Numbered from the stretch's first letter, positions 21,701 to 35,325 are shown. The stretch is DNA of 64,000 bases from Elysia crispata (GCA_033675545.1 JAWDGP010006684.1:1321501-1385500), one strand, 5' to 3'. Made by a program: numbers and translations. Notes: generated from the sequence alone by a model not told the origin.

Positions 21701-23676
21701 CGGTGGATCATCTAGAGCCATGTCAACATGAGCGTTCGGGTATCTTCAAGTCACTTCAATAAGATCAACATGGCTGCAGTCTAGAAAAAATAGAAACAAA
21801 TGTATAAGCATTTCCTTGAAATTTGAATGTATAGAAAATAAGCAACGTTTTTTAAAGACGTTTTAAGAGATTCATATGTCTATTAAATGATTTACTGTAC
21901 TATCTGTGCGATGCTTTGTTTTGTAGTAGATATAAATTCAAAATGCAGGCGTCATAATGACAGAAATATTCCACACTAGCGCTATCACGTTTCTTGGTGC
22001 TTTTTTCTTAGGTTATTCTTAAATTAATGATCACGCGTGCTACATGAAAAGCGATATAAACAGGAAAAAAAAAAGATTGGAAAATGCAAGATCCATAAGA
22101 AAAAAAATTGTGGGGGAAAAAAACAAATTCGCTCAATTAAATTCTTAGAAAGATTAGGGCGTTCTGAAATTAAAAAAAAAAATTTGTTCAATAATCACGT
22201 TCTTATTTCGTTGCGAGAGATTTAAAGAAATATCCTTCGGCTGGTCAAAGATTGTCTTTTTCTCTTTTTTTTCTTTAAATTTCTATGGTTAGACGATACA
22301 TTTTATTTAAAAAAATAAAGCATTCAATGCATGTGTTTTTGCAGCAAGCTCTATCAGCCTTTCTCAAGTTTTATAGCCTATGCCCAGCCACATCAGCTGT
22401 TGCAATGACCGCAAGAGGCTTGCCTGGTCCACCACAGTCGCTCTTTCTAAACACCCTAACCTCTTCTTGACCCAACCACGTTCTAACTACATATTGACCT
22501 TTTCCAAGGTCTCCATGTTGTATTTTTTAGTTTACATTTTTATTAATATTACTTCTTTTTTTTTCTTCTTTACTGAACCCATCCGCCCTGCACGACCTTT
22601 GCAACAACACACCGAGGCAGCAATTATTCTGTAACGCTCATATGCATAATAAAAATCCCTCAGACCCCTCGGATCATTGGTAAATGTAGGAGCCGCATTC
22701 CCTCACCCGACAAACAATGCAAGATGATCCAAACTGACCGCTGCAGCTTTCATGTTAATGCCAAAAAAAAAAGAATACGCTGAGCACAACAGACACTAGC
22801 GGAACTTGGTCTCAGAGCGTGCTTGACTGTAAAAGCAATTCATTTATTAGGGACGATGAGATTTCAATGTACGGCCAATCAAAGTTATACATTAAAATTT
22901 TAACATTTTAAAAATAAAGCATCGAGGAAGGAAGTTCCAATTTCTAACCGACTTTCTTCAGAACAAAAAGGTCGGATTTTTCAGATAACGTTGATAATTG
23001 ATGGTTGTTGGTGGAGTTAATAAAAGTCAATTGAAGTATTACAGCTTTTATCTCATATTTGATGTGTCAAACAAACCGTTTATGTAAAATGATGAGGTTA
23101 AGGCGGCTTATGATATTCGCGGAAACTACTGAATTGTAGGGATAAATCTTTTTATATATACATAGTTTTAAATATGTATAGGTAATAATGCAATCACAAA
23201 TTTTAAAACATTTATCCACTAAAAAAGTAAAAAGATGGTGCTGCAGTTACTTTCATGTCGATTTTCTTCAGTAAGCATTTCGATCTCGATTCCGGAATTT
23301 CTCTATCTCTGTGATATAATTCTAATTCACAAACTTGAGAGAGGGAAAACGTTCTGCCTTTATAAGGCTTGGTTAGCCGAAGTTTGCTAATATCCATTTT
23401 AAGCATTTTTGTCAAACAAAAATAATAGTGTTCCAACCTCCCAATCTGCACGTCGGGGTCAACATGAGTCACACAGTCTGGGTCATGTGAGTCGGGTCAG
23501 GTCAGTGGGGTTAAAGTTGCGGCCACTGGTCAGTCACCAACTAGAGCGGGGCTTTTCACAAAAGAGTTTTTACAAAAAGAGTCTTATTCTCACCCTGTGG
23601 TCGCCCGTTTGGAGTTTTATAACAAGATTGCATTCTCAACCAGCGTTTATAGTTATCTTCTCTAGAGACGGTGGAT

Positions 23677-23677
<1 letters not shown>
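18775..23677. other. Gene-free AT-rich region
   Basis: Nearly 5 kb with no convincing exon. Holds an A-run at about 19578-19598, a T-run/G-run tract at 20666-20700 and AATAAA hexamers that are expected by composition. Short frames at 19700-20008 and 22380-22634 are Lys/Phe/Ser-rich and featureless. Confidence 0.45.

Positions 23678-23759
<82 letters not shown>
23678..23759. repeat. (CT)n microsatellite
   Basis: Perfect CT run of about 82 bp. Confidence 0.96.
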
Positions 23760-23762
<3 letters not shown>

Positions 23763-24987
23763 ACACATTCACTCTTTTTCTTTTCTTTCAGCTTAGTCTG
23801 ATCCAACGAATCTCCACTTCTTGGGCTCTAAATATTTGGCATGAACGGCAACGCTCAGCAGGTGGTATATTACTGTATTCTCACACGACGAGGATGTCTC
23901 AGGAATAGCGTAACTATGCATGTGTTTGTAATTTAACAAGTTAATACGTGGAATACGTCTCAAATAATTCCTTATCTCTTGTCTAAACTCTAATAGCTTA
24001 TCGAATCTAAATATGGTACCATTATTGCAATGTCTGGTGTTAAAAAAAAATAAAAGAAGGAAAGAAAAAAGTTTTTGTTAAAGCTAACAAGTGAATTTAC
24101 CCTTTTTATCTATCTCAATTTCTCTCTTTTACTTTCTTTTCCTCTGATGCCTATTATCTGTCAGATCTGTCTATCTATATTTCTATTTATCTACTTATCC
24201 TTTTTTTCTATGGGGCACAGCATATAAAATGAATTTCTCTATGGGAATTTAAACACAACCGGTATAACATTGAAACATGAATCTGGGACTATAGAACCAC
24301 ACAATAATAGGCCGAGAACTGGATAACCAAGGGCAAAATTAAAAAAAAAAATTAGATTTCATTGTTGTTTTTCTCACATTTTCAACTCTATCAAGAAAGA
24401 AAGTTTCATACCCCATTAGCTGTCAGAGTTATTTTACCATCAAATGATGTCATTTACTATGACTTTTTAGATTAGATCTAAACATTATGGAAATTATTAA
24501 AGACAGTATCTTTGTGTGCGGTTGTTTTTCCTTAGTTTTAATATTGAAGCACAGTAAAAAAAAATGTGTTTATGCAAGTCTAGGAGGTAATTATTTCCTT
24601 AGCTCATTGTGCTCAAAGAGGTGCTATTATCATTACTTTACTTAAGTTTTAAGGCTAATGTTATTATTATATTATTATAAACACAGCCGTTACATTTTCA
24701 TCCCCTTTCAGTAGGTTAAGTTAAATCTCTTTCAAAGGTAGAATTTAGATATACACAGGACCAGATAGAGCTTTTGAAACAACTTTAACATCAATACATT
24801 TTTAATTTGTAATATTCTTTTTTTTTTTAATGAATTTTTTAATGACCAGATTTTCCTTTTATGTATATGAACCTGGCATATTGTATTGCTTAGATAGCTT
24901 GGTTTTCAAGTTTTGCAGTATCATGAGTTCATTTAAGACTATGATATGACTTATTCAGCGATTGAAAAAGACACAGAGGAGAGAGAA
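23760..24987. other. Gene-free AT-rich stretch
   Basis: No open frame of interest; unique sequence with pyrimidine-rich patches near 24100-24210. Confidence 0.45.
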
Positions 24988-25201
24988 ATATATATATATA
25001 TATATATAACAGTGACTAAAAGACAAACAGTCAGACAGGTAGATAGACCAAAGACTGAGTCAGAGAGGAAGTAGAGGGAAATTATAATCACCGTCCCGTT
25101 CGATGCAGAGCTGCCACCGACGACGTTCCGTTGGGATGCCGTCAGCGAAGAAGTCAACAGTCTTGACTGGATGGATAAAGAGTGAGAGAGAGGTTGAGAG
25201 A

Positions 25202-25262
<61 letters not shown>

Positions 25263-25294
25263 AGTCAGAGAGGAAGTAGAGGGAAATTGGATAA

Positions 25295-25353
<59 letters not shown>
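24988..25353. repeat. TA/GA compound array with duplicated spacers
   Basis: Order: (TA)n 24988-25008, unique spacer, (GA)n 25205-25259, spacer, (GA)n 25301-25353. A 31-bp segment beginning GACTGAGTCAGAGAGG is identical at 25053-25083 and 25258-25288, and TGGATAAAGAGTGAGAGAGA is present at 25172 and 25288. The locus therefore grew by duplication of segments bounded by GA repeats. Confidence 0.93.
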
Positions 25354-25358
<5 letters not shown>

Positions 25359-25564
25359 ACGGCGATGAAGTGTGGTTTATAGAGAATCAAATTAACTCAT
25401 TATTAAGTTTTATCAAAGCTTTATTGGCTTCATCTGGCAGGATCAAAATGAACCAGTGACGCCCAATCTCATTCACTGGTTAGACACTGGGATGGAAAAT
25501 TTATTCAGAATACTTTTTTTTGAAGCACACGCTTACCTATCCGAAATAAAGACGTGGATAATAA

Positions 25565-25857
<293 letters not shown>

Positions 25858-25942
25858 GCTTTTGAGGTAAGGTGAGAATGGAGTTACGACTTCAATCTGA
25901 TGAGAGAGAGATCTTTCAGAGAATTATTTTGATTAGAGTGAG

Positions 25943-25946
<4 letters not shown>

Positions 25947-26020
<74 letters not shown>
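25947..26020. repeat. (CT)n microsatellite
   Basis: Perfect CT run of about 74 bp. Confidence 0.96.
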
Positions 26021-26023
<3 letters not shown>

Positions 26024-27690
26024 ATAAAAAGCATTCCCCGGGTAGGGCACAAACTGCGCTGAGCAGTGAGCCTGTTGCCGAGGCAGGCTTGACCGACCAA
26101 TCAAAGCAGCTGAGGTCGATGGCCTTGGATGCCCAGAGGAGCGCGCGGTGATTTCATCTCTAGCAAAAACAAACATTGTGCAGGTCAAGTGGGACTGGTA
26201 CTCTCTTCTGATAATACACTGAAACATGAGAGATGTCCAGGCTTTAGTTGAAGGTAAAGAGAGGCAAAACACATAATACTGTAGACTGAGAGTGAGGAAC
26301 AGAAAAATAGGAGAAACTAGATATAATTGGGGTGAGGAAGAAAGAAATTAGGAGGGAAGAGGTGGGAAAAGAAGAAGAAAGGGAGAGAGGAAGATAGTCG
26401 GAGATAACTCTAAAGAAAGAGAGAGTGGTAAACAGACGGCCAAGACCCACAGGGAGAGGTAAAGCCATGTATTTTGAACAGTGATTGTTGATGGTGGAAA
26501 ACTGTAAGCACATACTTTTTACCATTTGTCAAGACGGTGTTAGAAGGCGACATTAATATGCACTTCTCAAATAATAACAATACAAATTTATGATAACACT
26601 ATACTGATTTGGTTAAAAAAAAAGGATGAATTTGATACCAAGAACTTCGTGAATGAAGCCAAAAAAAAAAAAACATTCCCACCCATCAGATTCAATTACG
26701 CTTCATCCTAGTAGTAAATAAAGAAAAAGTTAAAAATTTATGGCTACTTAGAACACTGCAGGATCAATTCTACGCTTCCATTTGTAGCATAAAGCAGAAG
26801 AAATTGTTATTAAGAGAAATTCGTTTCTTTCGCTTACAATGAAAAACAAATTTGGAAAAAAAAACAGGCTTTAGGTCTTGCTCGTTTGAGAGGACTCTAT
26901 TTTGACTGCGCCGTTCATAAATATTGGATTTTGGTACAGTTTCGCTGATTATCATTTAATTAAACTAGATTACGATCATACCCACTCTGAGATCTGTTTT
27001 AACCATTAATTTGTTAAGGTTCTAAAACTCAATTTACTGGAAATGAGCTTAGGACCTATCCGACAGACTGAGCATTTGGTCGAGCTATAAGAGTAACAAA
27101 GAGTCCAATCAGGCATAATTATCTACTGGATTAAAACCATAAAGTCCTGGACTAGACGGTTAAGATCTTACAGACTGAGCAGTTATTTCGTTATGGTTAG
27201 TTGGATGTTATTTCGTCTTTCGTTACATCTACACACATCAGTAAAAATGCCAAATATGATCTTAAATATGGCCGTTATTAAAATGCCTTTTTATCATTTA
27301 TATAGAGCTGATAAAAAAAAGTTCAAATATTTTTTTCGCAAATGTCCAATTATCAAGACTTTTACACTTTAGAAATATTAAATTTACTAAATATAATGGA
27401 AAATTTTAAGGGTTTATGATCCAGATCTCAGCAATTTCGCCAGCCTTTTCTCACTCTATCCTTTTCATTATAAATTTCATGTGTAATTGAATAAACCTAT
27501 GGCTTGACTCCACTCGTTGCTAATCACATTCTCTTCAAGTAAATGATGCCTTTCTCTTGACTTGTCTACCTGTCTGCCAATCCTCTTGTCTGGTTTGACT
27601 CTCTATCTAATTGAGTGTCAGTTTGGTTGTCTATATAGCAGTCTCACTGTAAGCTTAAATTATTTGTGTTTTACATTATCTCACCGTTTA

Positions 27691-27693
<3 letters not shown>
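26021..27693. other. Gene-free region with a GC-richer patch
   Basis: 26030-26160 is markedly GC-richer than its surroundings (CCCCGGG, GCGCGCGG, and a GCCTG/CAGGC short stem near 26070-26087) but has no open frame with coding character. The rest is AT-rich unique DNA. Confidence 0.4.

Positions 27694-27770
<77 letters not shown>
27694..27770. repeat. (CT)n microsatellite
   Basis: Perfect CT run of about 77 bp, followed by loosely pyrimidine-rich sequence to about 28230. Confidence 0.96.
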
Positions 27771-27774
<4 letters not shown>

Positions 27775-29643
27775 TTTATCTATCTCTGTCTATTTTCTTC
27801 TTCCTTTGACAATGTAATTAGTAAGTCATAATTTTTTTCTTTATGAATTCCACTTCTGTTACTGTAGCAAATTAAAAATCTCATTTAACATGCTCGTTGG
27901 AGTGCATTTGCTGATCACAGTTCGCTGTTCTGACCATCTCTCTGATAATATTTGATATCTCATTGGGAAATTGACTTATGAGTAGTGCTTTTTTCTACCT
28001 TCATTGCTTTTTCAATCTTTCTCCTCCTATGTAAGCTTGTCTGTCAATATGTCTCTATGTCTCTCTCTTTTTCGTCCTTCCTCTCCGCACTTCTCTTTCC
28101 TTAGTTATCTCTCTTTGTCCTTTTTTTTTTCGTTCACAACTATCCTTTCATCTTTGTCTTTCTTTTAATCATTCACTACAAGCGTCCCTCTATTCCTCAC
28201 CCCCTTTCCTGTTTTTATTTTTTATTTTTTTTTTTTTTCATTTCTTTCGTCAAGATCTTTGTTTTGTCAACATAAATATTTATTGGTCAAATTTTGTCCG
28301 GTGCGTGATCGCAGCATAAAAAAATATGAATGCGAAATTGTGCAGAATTTTTTGTCTAATGTTCAACGCAGTATTTGTTTTTATTACAGCTTTTGTCTGT
28401 TGTATGTTCCATATTTTTTTTCTATTACAATTCTTCACACAACTTTGATAACCACTTCCTAACTGATTCTTGAACTTAAGCTGTATAGTGTGTTTCAACA
28501 TTTGTGGTCTAGCCCTTCTTTGCATTAGCAGAATGATGAAAGGACAGCACCGGTAGTAAAACAGATAAAAAGAACTGGAGTAAAGACAGAGGAAAAACTT
28601 TTCAACGAAGAAAATCTAATTTACTTTACAAAATACGATCCATAGAGTGTGAAAACAATGAATCTTTGCTATTCTGGCGGAAAACCCAATACTGTCTTGT
28701 TGTTCGCCTTTCCAGAGAGCATCAAAAGAAAACTGTGAATACCATCCTTCTCAGCATTGTGGGCTGGTTGAGAAACGCCCACCACGTTCACCTGAGCTCA
28801 CGCTGGACCATCTCAGGCATTTAACGCGGGTTGGGATTGCCTGGTTATTGCGCGTGGGCTGTGCCGGAATATGTTCTGAACATGGGCGTTTCTCGTACGG
28901 TTAAGAATCGAACATTTTGAGACGTTCTCTTGCTCGTATCGATCTTGATCGATTCCATTTTTATCTTTCAGCTTGTACTTAAGCGATGCACTGTGAAGTC
29001 TTCAAAAGTCTTCGTTTTTTTTTTAATAAAAGATAGTAAAGATTGGAATCTTCATAATAATGACGAGATTGTGGAAGTTAGGGGCAATTTACTGACATTT
29101 TTGCTGATATTATCAACTCTGACGTTCCGTTCCATAACAATTTTTGTTTGTACCGAACACATTGTGCTCTGAAAAATCATCCTGGTGATGGATTGGATAC
29201 AAACAATGATTTAAAAAAAATGGAAAAAAAATAATCCAAATCCGATTTTTAAGCCGAAGTTTAAATTCGGTCTATTTATATTCAAAAGATTCGAACTCGC
29301 TTCAGCATTTAACCTAGTAAACCGAGAGGTCAGATATCCAGAACTGCTGGTAGGAGGCTGACACGGCAATCTGAAACTACGTCGTTACATGTTGTGTTTT
29401 TAACCTTGGTATAATTTAAGTTAGACCGAGGGCTTGGCGCCGCTTTTTTTCCTCCCACCTAAAGCTGTTACCATTGTCTGTGATTCAAAAAGCAAGTCTG
29501 AGACCTTGATTATACAAAAGAACAAAACCGTGTATGGTTGGACCTGAAAATAGGAATCTGAGCAGGACATTTAATGCGCCATCCTGGTTAGAATAATAGA
29601 AGCAAAGATATTTTTCCTTTATTTTATACGGCTATACGTTATT
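27771..29643. other. Gene-free region with GC-richer island
   Basis: Pyrimidine-rich to 28250, then AT-rich. 28690-28900 is GC-richer and contains a perfect 12-bp inverted repeat, GAGAAACGCCCA at 28770-28781 and its complement at 28883-28894. No coding frame fits. Confidence 0.4.
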
Positions 29644-29753
29644 CCCCCCCCCCCCCCCGCCCCAACCCCCCCCCCCCCTTTTTTTTTTCCCTTTCCCCCA
29701 TCCCCTTAGGAGATACGCATAGAGAAAGATTTCTTTCAGATATTATAGAAAAA

Positions 29754-29808
<55 letters not shown>
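29644..29808. repeat. C-run/T-run tract and (GA)n
   Basis: C-rich homopolymer 29644-29678, T-run 29679-29688, then a perfect (GA)n at about 29758-29808. On the minus strand the C-run is a candidate G-quadruplex. Confidence 0.9.
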
Positions 29809-29810
<2 letters not shown>

Positions 29811-30492
29811 TATATGAACGAGATGGGTTTTTTCCCCTCCCTTTTCTCATTTTTTTCCCTTTTTCTTCTTCTCTTAGTCACTAAGATTCCATGCTTTTAT
29901 TTTTTATTAAATCAATTATCGATACTACACTTTTGTCGTTTGGGAAAGTTAGCATGGTGATAATAGGACAAAAGTAAAAAAAAAACCTTCCATCTTAGTG
30001 GCAGAATAGCTTTCAATATCTAAAGCGAAACTAGCCACACGGATAGGAAAAAAAATGGCATTTGAAAAGTGAAAAAAATTTATAACCTGAATTAACCTCA
30101 CAAAAAAAAAGGAAAATTTTATGACCTAGAATGATAATCATATTTCTCATGGCATAATTAAGCAGCGAAGAATGGGAGCCCACCCTAATGACACGCGCGC
30201 CTGGCTCGGTCCTGTAACAGAAAGACCAGTTTGAGGACAGTCCGGGCATACAGATAGCCAGCGGCTATTTTCTCGAGTGTCCTAGGGCCTTTTTTCACTC
30301 TGGGTGTTTGTTGTTGACCGAGTATGAAGTTGGAACACAATTTTAATAAAGATCCAAATGGGGTCACCCGTCATTGGCTGGTCCACGCGAACATTGTTCT
30401 CTGTGAGTGATCCCGTCATGGGGCAGATGCTGCTCAAAAAGAAAAAGAGAAAGATCGTCAGCTTCAATTATAATTACATCGCTCTCTCCTTA
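29809..30492. other. Gene-free stretch, GC-richer in 30130-30430
   Basis: No exon could be defined; short minus-strand frames overlap each other and lack motifs. Confidence 0.4.
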
Positions 30493-30506
30493 ACTCTCTC
30501 TCTCTC

Positions 30507-30589
<83 letters not shown>
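30493..30589. repeat. (CT)n microsatellite
   Basis: CT run of about 97 bp with one CA interruption at 30509. Confidence 0.96.
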
Positions 30590-30590
<1 letters not shown>

Positions 30591-32890
30591 AAGTCCCTTC
30601 AATCCATTCAACTTCTTTCTCTTAAAGGAAGAACTGTCATGTATTATCATCAAAGCCGATTATGAAAATTTGATTTCAATATCACAGCTTTTTTCATGCG
30701 AAAATGATTGACAGGTTGCAGAGACACACTTCTTGAATCAAATTTTCAATACAAATTTTCTTTTTCAAAATTCATGTCCATTTTTTTTTCAGCTCAGCTT
30801 TGAAAAAATAAATAATCATAAATTGTCTTAATATTCTTTCTTTAAAGATTTCTAATTATTGATGATAAAAGGCGTAGAATTTAAATGGCTGAGATTTGTT
30901 TTTTTTTTCATTTTGCCTTTACTTAATAATTTTGTTTCAAAATCTGCCTACACCGTGTTCGTGTGGTTTAGGTTTGAACCTTGCAAGTCACATAAATAGG
31001 TTCGCAAATAATCTTTGCTTCTTCATTATTCATAATGTCACGGCGATATGATGCCGTCGGTAATTAGAATGGATTCATTTTACTTTCTTCAAATTGCTCT
31101 TTTTTAACTTTGTGAAATGAAAATTTTTTTCCAGATTTCTGCGCTCAACATTACTCATTTATTCATTCTTTAATGAGGCCTTAATGATTGGAATCAATAG
31201 ATTTTAAGAACTTTATGATATTCAAAATCGTCTGCTTTGCTTTGTTAAGTGCCCACTCCTTAGTTTAAATTGAGTTTTAAAAGAATACATGTAGAGTTGT
31301 TTTTTTTTAAACTGATATTGGAATTCTTGAGGGCAAAATAGAGGAAATTTCTTCTAATGTTATGAAGCAGATAACTCTTTGTGGATCATCACAAACGAAA
31401 GATAACAGCTTTTACTTAATTAAGGCCCAAAATTGGTATTTCATCCAAAAAATCTAGAACGTTTCGCGACCACTTTCCTTCTTTCGACAAGTGTTATTTA
31501 GATCCGCATAGTTATGCTGTTAAAACATGAGATTACTTGAACGTAATTTACCGCAAAATTCATTGTGGTTTAACTATATACAAAGGGTTTTTAATTTTAA
31601 TTTTGAGAATATTCTGCACAAGAACAAAAGTGAGACATGACTATGTAAAGAGAATGGTTAGGTTCTACTTATGTAAGAGCTTTGTAAGGTAAACGGTTAT
31701 TAAATATGACGTGCTAATTTTATATGAAAAAGGACTGACTTTGAACATAAAAAACAAATTATTTATAACTTCAGAACGTTCAATAAAATTATTGTCTCTT
31801 GTTCTCCCTGAGTTCTTGTGAAGTCTTCTGTGATGCTATAAGAACTTGCATTAAAATTATAGGGGGAAAAGACGGTAAAAAAATAAAAACAGTGCAATAA
31901 TCAAAATTTATTCATTCCTCTTTCCTCCATCAATTTATTGTTTTCTATCCGACCTGTCATTACATGCTCTAGTTTGATTCTTGGCATTGTTTGAAACTTC
32001 AGAAAGGATGCAATCACCAATGCACTCTGAGAACTAACTCGTGTATTTTTGATACATGTAGTTAAATGACTAGATCTGAATAAAACATTATTAACTCTAG
32101 TTTCTCTTTTTTTAGCGCCCAATGACATTTTTCTCAAATTGACACTCTTTATTTTTTCTTTCAAAATTTTCAATCCACTCTTAATCATTTAAAAAGCTAA
32201 GTTTTGTCAAAGATGTAAATTTATTTCGTCCATAATCACCAAGCCGTTTCATTTTAATCAACGCTATTCTGCTCTTTTGTTTTACACGGTTTTTTTTTTT
32301 ATTCTACTATGAAATCATTATCTTTATTGTAAACGGACAACTGAATTTTTCTACTCTGTTTTCTTGAACTTACGACGAAAATAGTGCTTATGTTTTTTAG
32401 AGCATGCTCTTGTAGCTGCTCATTATATCAAGGCATACTAGCATAGTTTTAAAGTGAAATGAACTTTTTATTCAAAACTCCAAATATGTATCGTGTGTTT
32501 TATCATCCTGAACACTCCCTCTCCCCCAACAACCACCACCACCACTACCACCACTCATCCCTCTTCATATTTTGCTCAAGTGCTGCTATAACTCAGATGC
32601 CAGGCATTTTAAGTTTGATTTGTATAAATAACAAAATATCTTTACCTTCGCAGGTATATATCTATTTGTCTGTTAATCAAATGTAAAGCTCTTTCGAATA
32701 TTAATCCTATTCGATTATCAACACAAAGGAATGGGGATATTGGCTAAGCAGGCGTAAGTATGCACTTGTTTTAATAAAACCCACTGATCTTTATTATCTT
32801 AGGGTATTTGTGGGGATCTACCCTGTGGACCTCTCCAAAAAGCTAGACACAATCTGACTGCTCACGACGCAAGCTTAAGTAATTAAGACT
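30590..32890. other. Gene-free AT-rich region
   Basis: About 2.3 kb of unique AT-rich DNA. The minus-strand frame 31901-32188 is Lys/Ser-rich without a motif. Confidence 0.45.
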
Positions 32891-33191
32891 TTTAATAGGC
32901 ACTAGTTTTGAAGCAAAGCGACAGGAAACGATCTTTTGCACCTCTAGAAGTGACCACCGCCTGACCAGCGGGACGAAAGACTGCCCGCTTCCTTCCGGTA
33001 GGCTTCATAATACATGCTGATTGAAGCTGCACAAAGAGAGGCGTACTTCGGGCACGGTGCCTGGAAGGTCCTAGTGAAGGGTTCGTGGCTCGAGGGTCGG
33101 GAGCAGCTCTGCTCAACAGTGCTCCACCCGCGCGCCTCTTACAGGGACCATCTTTTTACCACTAGTCTAGAACACGACACGCTTATTTCCG
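32891..33191 (+). other. GC-richer island ending in a consensus donor: possible first exon
   Basis: Base composition jumps from AT-rich to GC-rich (CTCGAGG, CCCGCGCGCC) over about 300 bp and ends at TCCG followed by GTAAGTG (33192). The plus frame from 33014 is open to 33199 but starts with TTG and shows no domain. An island of this kind with a strong donor is typical of a non-coding first exon and promoter. Inference only. Confidence 0.25.
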
Positions 33192-33663
33192 GTAAGTGAA
33201 ACTGCCCTTGCATTTTTCGTTCTGCACCACCCCTTGTCTAATGAAGTGCTCTCGACCATTTTAGACAGAAAAAAGACTCGCTTGTGTGCCACGTCGAGTG
33301 ACCAAAGTGGAATAATTAGCGGGTTTAGTGAAGAGAAATGGGCAGGAAGTTAGTTTGAATAAGTCATGAGGTTATAAGGTCATCTCTAATTTAAAAGTGT
33401 AAATATGAATGGGATAATGGGATCAAACTGCTTTCAATGTCATGAATCCGTGTTCTTGTTTCCACCATGTTCTAAATTATTAATTTTTCTCTAGCTGAGG
33501 TACATAACAGCTACATCATAGAGTTTTATCCAATGGTAATTGCTTAAAATGTAATTATTGTCAGAGATCTGGTTTCTGTTGCTTAAAAAAATTAAAACGC
33601 AATCTGCGTTTGAGATGCAATCCAAGAAATTTAGCATAATTGAGAAAGAAATTTTTCTTTTCT

Positions 33664-33666
<3 letters not shown>
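33192..33666. other. Gene-free AT-rich stretch
   Basis: Nothing recognisable. Confidence 0.4.

Positions 33667-33718
<52 letters not shown>
33667..33718. repeat. (TA)n microsatellite
   Basis: Perfect TA run of about 52 bp. Confidence 0.96.
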
Positions 33719-33719
<1 letters not shown>

Positions 33720-34906
33720 TTATTCCAGATTTAGTTCCATGTTTAAGAAATGTGGCGAACCAAACTTTTCTTCATATTCGACATTTGATATCACACCAAA
33801 TAATCCCTGCATTTGACAACAATGCTATTTAAAAACGAGTAGTGAAGCAGAGGTACCCAACATCAGAATGAAAATTAGTGGCTTTTCAAAATTTAAGAAT
33901 CAGTCATTTTTTTATATTGTTTTTGGTGGTGGTGGTGATGTCGTTGACCCAGAGTCGATTTTTTTAAGTCTAGCAGTGCTAATTAGTTGGGGTTTAAAAA
34001 TCATAGGACATAAGTTATTTTCTCCTAATATTACCAAACTAATAATAGGGCCATGACGTGAACATTTATTCTCAACGGCAATCTTTATAAAGTCTAGGGA
34101 ACAGCGATACCTTTCTTTCTTCTTTCCTTTTTGTTTTCACACATAATCAAGAGCGGAATTCCATGTCGAGTAAAAAGAATAAATTATCTTAAATTTCATG
34201 AGGTATGAAAGAACATTCGAGACAATGATCACCTACAGAATAGAGAAACCATAACCAAATTTATACATTTTCGGGCATAGTTGATCAAATGGTCTAATTT
34301 ATTTCCAGGCGATTCGTCTCTGATAAATGCCCTTTCAAACTCATAGAACCTTGGATGCTTGAGTGAGTGTTGTATGCATATAAACAAGTGAACTGTGGTC
34401 ATAAAACATATCGTTCAAAGGACAAAAAAAAAGAAAAGGAAAACGTCTATTGTTTTCCTTCTGTATTTGAGGTTCCAAAGACCAGCGACAGAGCGAAGCG
34501 TGCGACCTTCTAAGTATTTGTTCTAACCTATCCCAAAGTTATTCTTTTGCTATGTCGGGAGACTGGCAAAAGGCAGAAAGCGCCAGAAATGGTCAGGAAA
34601 CAATTAAGTACTGGAAAACAGATACGGGTAGGGAGAGAGAGGAGATGTACAGAAAACCAGCACTGGTTTTGGCCCCGTGTAGAGACCGCCATCTGACCTT
34701 TAGAACAATTCTTGACCACTTATCTTTCTTTGACAGGAGGGGCAGCTGCTGGTCATCTACTCATCTAAGTAAAGAAGAAACCCCGTGCAGTTTTGCACCT
34801 GCAGGTTTGTTAAGCCTCGTCCCAACTTCTTCTTTCTTCCCCAATGCCTTGATCTCTATGGACCATAGGCTTTTGTTTATTATCACTATAATTATCATTA
34901 ACCCAA
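33719..34906. other. Gene-free stretch
   Basis: A plus frame at 34552-34911 begins with an ATG and is open for 119 codons, but it lacks domain features and has no conserved-looking segments. I treat it as chance. Confidence 0.4.
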
Positions 34907-34984
34907 GATAGCCAGTGGCCGAATGGTTCCTGACAGACGTTCGTTGGCCCGTGGGCACCAGGCACGCGTTTGACCAGTTCTATC
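34907..34984 (+). pseudogene. tRNA-like sequence (class II type), SINE head or tRNA pseudogene
   Basis: 78-nt segment whose ends pair (GATAG with CTATC) and which holds a perfect A-box, TGGCCGAATGG, at the spacing seen in tRNA-Ser and tRNA-Leu. The expected B-box region (near 34967-34977) is degenerate, about six of ten conserved positions, and the anticodon stem is not convincing. This fits a decayed tRNA or the 5' head of a tRNA-derived SINE rather than a working tRNA gene. Confidence 0.4.
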
Positions 34985-35274
34985 TGCTGAGGTGTTCATT
35001 ATTATTTCAAAGCTTTGTTCTGAAATTTTTTATTCTTTTTTTTTTTTTGTTTGTTTTTTTCTTTTTTTTAATTAACTTTTGATTTCTTCGTCTACAATGC
35101 ATTGAATGCTTGATAATTTTTTTTTCAATCTTCTTTTGCATTTCCACATTCCCTCCCTACTCTGTCTATATGTCTTTTACTTTCTTTCTCTCACTCCGTT
35201 TCTGTCTTTCTTTTTCGTTTTTGCCTGTCTCTCTCTCCGTTTCTCTGCCTCTCTCTCTCTCTCCGTTTCTCAGC

Positions 35275-35277
<3 letters not shown>

Positions 35278-35321
<44 letters not shown>
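35278..35321. repeat. (CT)n microsatellite in a pyrimidine-rich tract
   Basis: Perfect CT run inside imperfect CT/TTC-rich sequence from about 35150 to 35400. Confidence 0.95.

Positions 35322-35325
<4 letters not shown>

Noticed and set aside
29275..29335. tRNA gene on the minus strand around a GAGTTCGAATC word
   Set aside because: The B-box-like word is present but no A-box or acceptor-stem pairing lies at the right distance.
34552..34911. 119-codon ORF as a gene
   Set aside because: Starts with ATG but shows no domain, ends in an ATT-like low-complexity tail and overlaps an equally open minus frame.
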